Positions 1-5,191 of a stretch of 23,293 bases of DNA are shown here, piece by piece. The translations under genes and the position numbers were made by a program. The notes below the pieces were generated by a model, which saw nothing but the letters and a program-made list of their open reading frames with translations, had not been told where the DNA came from and made no database searches. Position 1 is the first letter of the stretch; each line of letters begins with the position of its first letter. Source of the stretch: JACQID01 sp035290885 (GTDB lineage Archaea > Aenigmatarchaeota > Aenigmatarchaeia > GW2011-AR5); NCBI GenBank assembly GCA_035290885.1, contig DATDTL010000063.1, positions 1 through 23,293 of the forward strand. Direction: 5' to 3'.

Positions 1-419
1 TGGGCAAGCGTTATCGGAAGCGGCATGAGCTCCTCGGTCTCGCGGCACGCGTACCCGAACATCATCCCTTGGTCCCCTGCGCCCTGCTCCTTCTGGTCAA
101 CGCCCTGCGCTATGTTCGGCGACTGCTCGGTTATCTGCGTCCACACCGAGCACGTTTCCCATTCTATGCCATACTCGGACTTCGTATATCCTATTTTGCG
201 TATGACTTCCCTTGCCAGTTTTGCCACGTCAATATAGCCTCTCGTGGTCATCTCCCCGAAGACCGTTATGCCGCCGTTCTTTGCGCCCGTTTCTATGGCC
301 ACACGGCTGTCCGGATCCTGCCTCAGCGCCTCGTCAAGCACCGCGTCGGATATCTGGTCGCAAAGTTTGTCGGGGTGCCCTTCAGTCACGGACTCGGATG
401 TGAAATAATTCTTTTCCAT
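1..419 (-). CDS. metK: S-adenosylmethionine synthetase, bacterial type (5' part)
   Basis: Makes S-adenosylmethionine from methionine and ATP in the cytoplasm. Only the first 139 codons are inside the window; the gene runs off the left edge. The translated start (MEKNYFTSESVTEGHPDKL) is the canonical bacterial/eukaryal MAT N-terminus, with the ATP-site motif EGHPDK. Later come the GAKNGGITVFGE stretch and the GAGDQGMMFGYA motif that binds ATP and methionine. Archaea usually use a different, very divergent MAT family (COG1812), so this copy is probably of bacterial origin. The start is the ATG next to the shared promoter with the HTH-CBS gene, 54 bases away. The family assignment is near certain; the archaeal host is inferred from neighbours. 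Confidence 0.95.
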   Translation of the reverse strand, partial: MEKNYFTSESVTEGHPDKLCDQISDAVLDEALRQDPDSRVAIETGAKNGGITVFGEMTTRGYIDVAKLAREVIRKIGYTKSEYGIEWETCSVWTQITEQSPNIAQGVDQKEQGAGDQGMMFGYACRETEELMPLPITLA

Positions 420-473
420 TTTAGCTTTATCGCAAGCGGTTTATTTATATTTATCGTACGAAATTATGCGTAT
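420..473. promoter_or_regulatory. Shared divergent promoter, metK / HTH-CBS regulator
   Basis: This 54-base gap holds one AT-rich TATA-like tract (about 440-455) that lies 20 to 36 bases from both start codons, so a single box may serve both directions and both mRNAs may be leaderless. An 8-base palindrome, TCGTACGA, lies at 454-461. A 14-base near-palindrome, ATGCGTATATGCAT (466-479, one symmetric mismatch pair), overlaps the start codon of the regulator. Either could be the operator for the HTH-CBS protein. This is inference from position and symmetry only. Confidence 0.5.
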
Positions 474-1025
474 ATGCATAAAAATATTAGGCTCTCCGAC
501 ATACGCAAGCTGAGGAAAGCGATGGGCATGACCCAGCAGAAACTCTCCGAGATAAGCGGCATAAGCCAGCCGCTGATTGCACGCATAGAAACCGGCAAAA
601 CCGACCCGTCCTTCTCCAAGGCGGAAAAGATATTTTCCGCTCTCCAGTCTACAAAGAAAAATTCGGCCGGCTTCCGCGCAGCCGATATAATGTCAAGAAA
701 GATAATTTTTATTCCGCCGGATGAAACCGTATCGCATGCCGCGAGACTGATGAAAAGGAAAAGCATTTCGCAACTGCCGGTTTTGGAAAACGGGAAAGTC
801 ATAGGCATGATAAGCGAAAAGGACGTTGCCTCCTCCATAGGCAGCGACCCGAACCGCATGAGCGTCGCCGACGTCATGTCCGAGGCCCCACCGACCATGG
901 GGCTGGACGCGGACGTCGGCATGCTCGGCGCCCTGCTTGAATACAGTTCCTGCGTTCTTGTCGTTAGCAAAGGCCGCGTTGAAGGCATCATCACGCGGGC
1001 GGACATACTGAAGACGTTTTCGTAG
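474..1025 (+). CDS. HTH (XRE-type) regulator with two CBS domains
   Basis: A 183-residue DNA-binding regulator. Residues 7-57 form an XRE/Cro helix-turn-helix (RKLRKAMGMTQQKLSEISG then SQPLIARIETGK). Two CBS domains follow, about 71-122 (starting AADIMSRK) and 133-183 (starting ADVMSEAPP). This architecture is known in archaea (COG3620-like). CBS pairs bind adenosine-containing ligands, and some archaeal ones bind S-adenosylmethionine or methylthioadenosine. The divergent pairing with metK therefore suggests a sensor of SAM or a related nucleotide that controls metK and itself; that is inference. The ATG at 474 is chosen because it begins the HTH and sits the right distance from the TATA-like tract; the open frame extends further upstream, antisense to metK, without protein-like content. 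Confidence 0.85.
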   Translation: MHKNIRLSDIRKLRKAMGMTQQKLSEISGISQPLIARIETGKTDPSFSKAEKIFSALQSTKKNSAGFRAADIMSRKIIFIPPDETVSHAARLMKRKSISQLPVLENGKVIGMISEKDVASSIGSDPNRMSVADVMSEAPPTMGLDADVGMLGALLEYSSCVLVVSKGRVEGIITRADILKTFS

Positions 1026-1034
1026 CGCGCTGAT

Positions 1035-1634
1035 TTAATCGGAAATTTCACTTATATCCACAACATAGTCTCCATCTCTATTCTTCTCATAATAAATGGT
1101 TTTAGCCCTTAATTTTTCCGTCTTTACGTTAGACGCATTTTTGTAGGTAGACGGCTTGATTTGCACGGCCATGCCGCCTACAAATCCATCTATGCCCTTA
1201 CGCTCCTCTTCTTTTGTAGCCTGTCTACAACTCTTTTCTGTGATCTTTTCTAATTCCTGCAATATCGTTTCTTGAATTTTAAGACCCCAAAAACTTTTAT
1301 CAATCACAAGATCTTCAACCCACATTCTTACGGTATTTTCGTCTATGGTCTGAAATGCTTTTCCTACTTCTCTGAGTTTTGCCATGATTAGTTTAGTAGC
1401 TTCTTCTATCGCCTTGGGATGTTTTTTCAGATACCATCCCTTCCACTTTTCATAGTCTTTATACGGTGACTCTTGAACCAGATCGGACATTTGACCCACG
1501 ACTTTAGATGCCGTTCCTCTCGCCCACCGATTCAGTAAATTAATTATTGATGCCGTGTACTTAGGATAAATTTTTGGCGTGTAACCAGCAACTCTCATAA
1601 GCTGTTTTCTGGTAATTTTCAGCTCTTCTTTCAT
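1035..1634 (-). CDS. MjaI-like type II restriction endonuclease
   Basis: A 199-residue protein that resembles the R.MjaI family (RE_MjaI), whose founder from Methanocaldococcus jannaschii cuts CTAG. The likely PD-(D/E)XK core is at D149 and Q158-x-K160, within GIDGFVGGMAVQIKPSTY, with E123 as a possible further metal ligand; Q in place of D/E in the last motif occurs in several restriction enzymes. It sits directly after the cognate methyltransferase, with a 33-base gap carrying its own TATA-like box, and converges on the HTH-CBS gene 9 bases away. The gene is clearly more AT-rich than its flanks, a sign of recent acquisition. The specificity is inferred from the family, not visible in the sequence. 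Confidence 0.75.
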   Translation of the reverse strand: MKEELKITRKQLMRVAGYTPKIYPKYTASIINLLNRWARGTASKVVGQMSDLVQESPYKDYEKWKGWYLKKHPKAIEEATKLIMAKLREVGKAFQTIDENTVRMWVEDLVIDKSFWGLKIQETILQELEKITEKSCRQATKEEERKGIDGFVGGMAVQIKPSTYKNASNVKTEKLRAKTIYYEKNRDGDYVVDISEISD

Positions 1635-1655
1635 GGATACTATAGAAATTGGCAG

Positions 1656-1667
1656 TTTAAATATAAG
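1656..1667 (-). promoter_or_regulatory. TATA-like box before the restriction endonuclease gene
   Basis: On the minus strand the tract CTTATATTTAAA lies 22 to 33 bases upstream of the endonuclease ATG, between the methyltransferase stop and the endonuclease start. A separate promoter would let endonuclease expression lag behind or differ from the methyltransferase, as is common in type II systems. Prediction from position and composition only. Confidence 0.45.
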
Positions 1668-2729
1668 TTAATCCCCGACTTGGACGGTATCGTGTTGATG
1701 CTCTACTTCAAATAAATCTTCATCCGTTTTTTGGATTTCTTTTAATTTTGGTATTAAAATGTTCCTTTCTTGAAGCGTGACGACAGGAAACTTATAATTC
1801 TCGTTCCAGTATTTGTGCGCTCCTTTTGATTCGGCCCTTCTTTTCATGAACTCCTTATGCTTTTCCAGCCTGTCATCAATGTAAGCATTGGCTATATTTT
1901 TAATTTCTTTTATTCTATCTTCTATGACATCTTTGAAATTCCTGTCAATTTCATAACCTATGCTGTTCCTTGCAGAAACTATGGCAGCCAGAGTTGTAGT
2001 TCCTGTTCCCAGAAACGGATCTAGCACCGCATCCCCTTGAACCGAGAACATATTTATTAATCGGTAAGCTAATTCTATCGGGTAAGCGGCACTTCTCTCT
2101 CTCACTTTGGTGTGGTTTAATTTCTGAAAAACGCCATTAATGTCTTTCCATTTGTCAGAAAACCAGATATTTCTTTCTTCCCAGAAGAAAGCGCTTTTTT
2201 GTCGGTTTAACTTTTCTTCCGGCCCGTCAAATTCTCTTTTATCGCCCTTTCTTAAAATCAGTATATGCTCATGCTCCAGCGTGACGTAGGCCCCCACAGG
2301 CAGCATTCCAGAGCCCATGAACTTATCCGGTTTATTTGTTTCTTTTATCCACAGAATGTGCGGCAGCGCATGAAATCCCAGCTTTAAACACGAATTAAGT
2401 ATTCTTGCGTGATTTGGATATATTCTAAATTTACCGTTTAGACTTCTTGTTGCATCTCCGATATTAATGCAAGCAATGCCGCCTGTTTTGAGACCCCTGT
2501 AAACTTCTTTCCAGACCTTGTCCATTTCCATATGCATTAATTCAAATGCCTTTTCCCCATTATTTTCTTTCAGCGCATCGGATATTTCCGGGTTCTGTAA
2601 AGAAAACATTTTATCCCACATTTCTATCATAGGATACGGCGGAGACGTTATCACCAGATCTATGCTTTTTGACCTGACCTCTTCCATTTCTCTTGCGTCT
2701 CTGTACACAACCTTATGCATTGTTTTCAT
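1668..2729 (-). CDS. DNA N4-cytosine methyltransferase (M.MjaI-like)
   Basis: A 353-residue DNA methyltransferase that would protect host DNA from the adjacent endonuclease. The catalytic motif TSPPY is at residues 28-32 and the SAM-binding motif DPFLGTGTT at 236-244; the order catalytic motif first, SAM motif later is the beta class. TSPPY favours N4-cytosine methylation over adenine. The middle part holds the target recognition region. It starts 9 bases after the zinc-ribbon gene, so the two are probably one transcript. AT-rich like the rest of the cassette. The C-terminal 80 residues or so are charged and carry no motif I recognise. By family and pairing with an MjaI-like endonuclease, CTAG is the best guess for the target. 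Confidence 0.88.
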   Translation of the reverse strand: MKTMHKVVYRDAREMEEVRSKSIDLVITSPPYPMIEMWDKMFSLQNPEISDALKENNGEKAFELMHMEMDKVWKEVYRGLKTGGIACINIGDATRSLNGKFRIYPNHARILNSCLKLGFHALPHILWIKETNKPDKFMGSGMLPVGAYVTLEHEHILILRKGDKREFDGPEEKLNRQKSAFFWEERNIWFSDKWKDINGVFQKLNHTKVRERSAAYPIELAYRLINMFSVQGDAVLDPFLGTGTTTLAAIVSARNSIGYEIDRNFKDVIEDRIKEIKNIANAYIDDRLEKHKEFMKRRAESKGAHKYWNENYKFPVVTLQERNILIPKLKEIQKTDEDLFEVEHQHDTVQVGD

Positions 2730-2738
2730 GTCAATCCA

Positions 2739-2879
2739 CTAATTCTTATTCAACGACCTGTCCCAATAGGGCGATTTACATTTTGGGCATACTACCGGAA
2801 TCTCTTCCGTTCTCGTTATCCATGCATGACGGCACCTTTCGCAATCACACGCATAAACTCTGATTTCTTTTTTAGCCAT
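2739..2879 (-). CDS. 46-residue zinc-ribbon protein leading the RM cassette
   Basis: A very small gene. The protein has C11-x-C13-x2-C16 near the start and CPKC (C31-x2-C34) followed by SPYWDR, a layout typical of tiny rubredoxin-like zinc ribbons. A TATA-like box lies 23 to 32 bases upstream and the stop codon is 9 bases before the methyltransferase start, so it is the first gene of the cassette. A role as a control protein or accessory DNA-binding factor for the RM system is possible but unproven; such proteins also occur as stand-alone ribbons of unknown function. The reading frame and Cys spacing make it very likely to be a real gene. Confidence 0.72.
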   Translation of the reverse strand: MAKKEIRVYACDCERCRHAWITRTEEIPVVCPKCKSPYWDRSLNKN

Positions 2880-2900
2880 AAATACTGATTGATGTTCCTA

Positions 2901-2913
2901 CTTTAAAGATATT
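2901..2913 (-). promoter_or_regulatory. Promoter of the RM cassette
   Basis: On the minus strand, ATCTTTAAAGT lies 23 to 32 bases before the zinc-ribbon ATG, consistent with an archaeal TATA box and an almost leaderless transcript that would carry the zinc ribbon and methyltransferase. Prediction only. Confidence 0.4.
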
Positions 2914-2933
2914 ACTAAGATATTATACCATGG

Positions 2934-3077
2934 TTACAAATTCATAAGTATTATCTTTCCCGCTTCTATCGTCACGCTTCCGAATTCGTGCGGTCCGAAT
3001 GCCACATGAGCCGTAGGCTGGAGGAAAAATAAAAGCATGCCCAGAAGGGCCAAAAGAAAAGCTGCTTTCAGGTTCAA
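2934..3077 (-). CDS. 47-residue membrane peptide, TTG start
   Basis: Small protein with one strongly hydrophobic N-terminal segment (AAFLLALLGMLLFFLQ) followed by a short tail (HVAFGPHEFGSVTIEAGKI). It could be a membrane-anchored peptide or a secreted one with a signal anchor. The start is taken as TTG because it overlaps the stop of the preceding secreted-protein gene in the arrangement TTGA, and a purine-rich GGTGGAG sits 3 bases upstream as a Shine-Dalgarno-like element. The frame is also open further upstream, but that part lies antisense-free inside the preceding gene and is not hydrophobic. Function unknown; coupling suggests it works with the upstream secreted protein. Confidence 0.5.
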   Translation of the reverse strand: MNLKAAFLLALLGMLLFFLQPTAHVAFGPHEFGSVTIEAGKIILMNL

Positions 3078-3484
3078 TACTCCACCACTATCCTGTACGT
3101 CCCTTCGGTTGCGGCAAGGCAATAGGTTCCGTCGCTTTTCACGGTTACCTTGTATGCCCGTATCTCCGCGCTGGCGTTGTAGTACACGGAAGTCTTGCAG
3201 TTCCCTGTAAGGTTGAGAGCCGAAGGCATGGAAAGCAGCTCAAGATACTTGAACTGCTCCGTCGTGTAGTTGGCAGGAACAAGCCATACGGAATCGGGCA
3301 CCAGTTCCGAGCCGCCGACAGACGTTTTTGCAATGCCTTTCATCCCGCCATACGGGAATTCCGCTATCGCCTTCTCCGCTATGCCTCCCGGCGTTATGTC
3401 CACGCTGCCGATGTCAAGCTGCATGGCGTACGCGAACGGGATGGCAAGCACCGCTGCCGCAAGGGCGATTGATGTCTTTCGCAT
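3074..3484 (-). CDS. Secreted protein of unknown function, 136 residues
   Basis: Residues 1-20 form a classic signal peptide (basic start, alanine-rich core, AYA cleavage site). The mature part is about 116 residues with only two cysteines (C96 and C122) that could form one disulfide outside the cell, and three N-glycosylation sequons (N72, N91, N103), consistent with an archaeal surface protein. The C-terminal stretch is beta-rich. I do not recognise a family. It is followed by the overlapping 47-residue peptide and lies divergent to the phosphoesterase gene. Confidence 0.75.
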   Translation of the reverse strand: MRKTSIALAAAVLAIPFAYAMQLDIGSVDITPGGIAEKAIAEFPYGGMKGIAKTSVGGSELVPDSVWLVPANYTTEQFKYLELLSMPSALNLTGNCKTSVYYNASAEIRAYKVTVKSDGTYCLAATEGTYRIVVEY

Positions 3485-3576
3485 ACGACTATATTGCTTG
3501 AGTATTATTAAAAGATTTATTTTGATTTTAAATATTTTATTTAATTATTTCTGCATTAAATTTCAGCGGGAAAGTT
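3485..3576. promoter_or_regulatory. AT-rich divergent promoter region
   Basis: A 92-base intergenic stretch dominated by A and T, with TATA-like tracts toward both flanking genes (for example around 3528-3545 on the plus strand, and AT-rich sequence just before the secreted-protein start on the minus strand). No palindrome strong enough to call an operator was seen. Confidence 0.4.
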
Positions 3577-4266
3577 ATGTCTATGTTCGTATACAACGAG
3601 CCGGCCATGTTTGTCGGCGACTATCTTGTCATAGCGGATCTCCACATAGGGATAAGCCGGGAGATCGCAAAGTCCGGAGTTTCTCTTCCCTCGCAGATAG
3701 CCAAGCTCTCCACAAAGCTCAATGATATGAAGAAGCAGACCAACACGAAGAATTTAATAGTCGCCGGCGACTTCAAGCACAGCATACCCTGGATATCGTA
3801 TGCCGAACAGCGTGAAGTGCCTGAGCTGCTCCGCCGCCTTGATTTCGAGAAAATAATCATAACCAAGGGCAACCATGACGGGAGGATTGAAACCCTCATA
3901 GAAGACAAGCTCCGCGTAAAAGTGAAGAAATCCTTTTCTGTCGGCAATTACATTTTTACCCACGGCCACCGCAATATTTCCACAAAGAAAGGCACTATAG
4001 TAATAGGCCACAATCACCCGGGCGTGAAATTCCGCGATCGCTTCGGCGCCGTTTACGTCGAGCCTGCTTGGATTCTCGGTAAAGTGAAACTTGAGAAGAC
4101 GCACAGCCTTATAATAATGCCGGCATTCAACGAACTATCGGGCAAGGAGCCGGTCAACGAAACAAAACAGTTCATGGGCCCGATAGCGAAGCACATCCGC
4201 GAGGCACGCGCCGTGCTGCTTGACGGTACCGATTTGGGGTCACTCCGGGATATTACATTGAAATAA
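3577..4266 (+). CDS. Metallophosphoesterase, COG1407 family
   Basis: A 229-residue calcineurin-like phosphoesterase. All metal-binding motifs are visible: ADLHIG (D21, H23), GDFKH (D65), GNHD (N99, H100), THGH (H129, H131) and GHNHP (H145, H147). The short form with GDFKH is the archaeal COG1407 family, often a neighbour of the Lhr helicase; here lhr lies about 0.9 kb downstream, with a broken minus-strand gene between them. The substrate is unknown; nucleic-acid processing or repair is the usual suggestion from context. An alternative start two codons later is equally plausible. The last part may overlap antisense coding from the broken gene. Confidence 0.88.
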   Translation: MSMFVYNEPAMFVGDYLVIADLHIGISREIAKSGVSLPSQIAKLSTKLNDMKKQTNTKNLIVAGDFKHSIPWISYAEQREVPELLRRLDFEKIIITKGNHDGRIETLIEDKLRVKVKKSFSVGNYIFTHGHRNISTKKGTIVIGHNHPGVKFRDRFGAVYVEPAWILGKVKLEKTHSLIIMPAFNELSGKEPVNETKQFMGPIAKHIREARAVLLDGTDLGSLRDITLK

Positions 4267-4532
4267 TGCCGTTGCCAAATCACCCTGACGCGATCACATC
4301 CGACTACCTCCTCCAACCGTGTTACCAAGCCGTATTCATTCTTTGTGTGGGCGTATCCTGCCTTCAACACGGAAATCGCCTCCGGACGATAATTGGGCTT
4401 TATTTTATCCGCCCAAAAAGCCTCCCGCTTTGCTTCTGTTTCGGGATGTAAAGAATCGCCCGGACGATAATGAGGGTTTCCTTCGTCCAGATAAACAACA
4501 CTACATCTGCCATCTGATCTGTTGTATTGGGT
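4267..4532 (-). pseudogene. Detached C-terminal fragment of a broken gene
   Basis: Reading the minus strand from 4532 gives a protein-like sequence without stops (QYNRSDGRCSVVYLDEGN, then HYRPGDSLHPETEAKREAFW and on to RPEAISVLKAGYAHTKNEYG). It has no start of its own and a TAG lies just upstream inside the inserted element. If bases 4536-4720 are removed, this frame joins exactly to the ORF that starts at 5143. The frame stays open to 4053, antisense to the phosphoesterase; whether the original protein ended near 4267 or continued is unclear. No family recognised. Confidence 0.55.
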
Positions 4533-4538
4533 AAACTA

Positions 4539-4558
4539 CCCGCCACTGAAGTGGCGGG
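4539..4558. repeat. Left-end hairpin of element A
   Basis: Perfect 8-bp stem CCCGCCAC / GTGGCGGG with a TGAA loop, followed by CGTT. The bases CACTGAAGTGGCGGGCGTT recur exactly at 17822-17840, the left end of element B. Confidence 0.85.
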
Positions 4559-4627
4559 CGTTACGGAATAGAGAATTTTATGAATCTTGCCGGGCAGGGT
4601 TGCTCCATACACCGTCTTTTCCCTGTG

Positions 4628-5143
4628 TTAGAACATTCTCTCGCAATTAGAAGCAGCACGAACCCGCTCTTGTCTCATCCACCCGCTGAAGCGGGTGGGT
4701 TTCGATATGCGGGTTCTAAAAGCATGATCGCCACCGGTACCCTCTACATAACCGACATCGGGACACAGTTTTCCAAGTATCTCGACTTGACGTTCTATAA
4801 TTTGATTTGCGACCTCGTAACAATCCTTGCCCAACTGTTCAGAATTAACAACAATATTCATCCTTTGACGTGCTAATAACGGAGCGAGATTTGTATGCAA
4901 AGTCAAATTATACGCTAAGTCGCCTATCCACATCAGGTTATCGGGATGGAATTCTCCCAGTAGATAGATTACTCCAGAATTTATTTTAACAGAACGACCC
5001 AAAACACGCTCCAGATTCGACAGATAAGAACGAGCCAAACGAAGACCCGATCGGGCGCTATCCATGTATTTCTTCGCTGTATCATAATCCAGAGAATTAT
5101 CGCCCATAATAACAAATCCCAGAAACCAACATAAAGCATTCAC
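4628..5143 (-). pseudogene. Gene of unknown function truncated by element A
   Basis: The remaining ORF encodes 171 residues, but the last 29 or so (after GGDHAF) come from the inserted element and read through its hairpin. The genuine part, about residues 13-142, is a soluble, mostly helical sequence (DYDTAKKYMDSARSGLRLAR, later RQRMNIVVNSEQLGKDCYEV). No family recognised. Removing 185 bases rejoins it to the fragment at 4267-4532 as ...GDHAF-TQYNRSDG..., so the intact protein was at least about 230 residues. A TATA-like box at 5172-5181 suits the ATG at 5143; ATG at 5107 is an alternative because the first 12 residues look atypical. The truncated product may still be made. Confidence 0.6.
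4660..4716. repeat. Right-end compound hairpin of element A
   Basis: Inner perfect 8-bp stem CCACCCGC / GCGGGTGG with a TGAA loop (4679-4698), enclosed by an outer perfect 8-bp stem GAACCCGC (4660-4667) / GCGGGTTC (4709-4716). The stretch from GCGGGTGG through TTTCGAT to GCGGGTT is also found at 17997-18021. As RNA it would be a stable two-tier structure. Confidence 0.7.
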
Positions 5144-5153
5144 TTGCCAACAC

Positions 5154-5181
5154 CACTTTAATCCTTACACCTTATATTTAA
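5154..5181. promoter_or_regulatory. Back-to-back promoters, broken gene / lhr
   Basis: CTTATATTTA at 5171-5180 read on the minus strand lies about 27 to 38 bases before the broken gene's ATG. For lhr on the plus strand, CACTTTAATCC (about 5154-5164) is at a better distance (about 30 bases) than the stronger TATA tract, which is only 11 to 20 bases from the lhr start. Prediction only. Confidence 0.4.
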
Positions 5182-5191
5182 TAGCGATTGC

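Larger units (their letters stand above)
4536..4720. mobile_element. Element A: short palindrome-ended insertion (IS200/IS605-like ends)
   Basis: About 185 bases bounded by two strong hairpins with the same TGAA loop, at 4539-4558 and 4679-4698. No transposase is encoded. Its two ends match those of a second copy at 17811-18021 (19 identical bases at the left end; about 30 nearly identical bases at the right). Both copies follow GTAAA. Subterminal hairpins, a fixed left-flanking short target and lack of a clear target duplication are traits of the IS200/IS605 group, so this looks like a non-autonomous derivative. It interrupts a minus-strand gene in a way that is reversed in frame by removing it. 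Right boundary uncertain by a few bases. Confidence 0.62.

Noticed and set aside
69..473. Upstream extension of the HTH-CBS frame back to position 69
   Set aside because: It is antisense to metK, lacks protein-like composition, and the HTH begins exactly at the ATG at 474 downstream of a TATA-like tract.
464..1051. Minus-strand open frame across the HTH-CBS gene
   Set aside because: Ser/Met-rich shadow of a well-supported gene; no motif and no promoter.
4266..4534. Plus-strand open frames between the phosphoesterase and element A
   Set aside because: They are shadows of the minus-strand coding fragment, which has more protein-like sequence and joins in frame to the gene at 5143.
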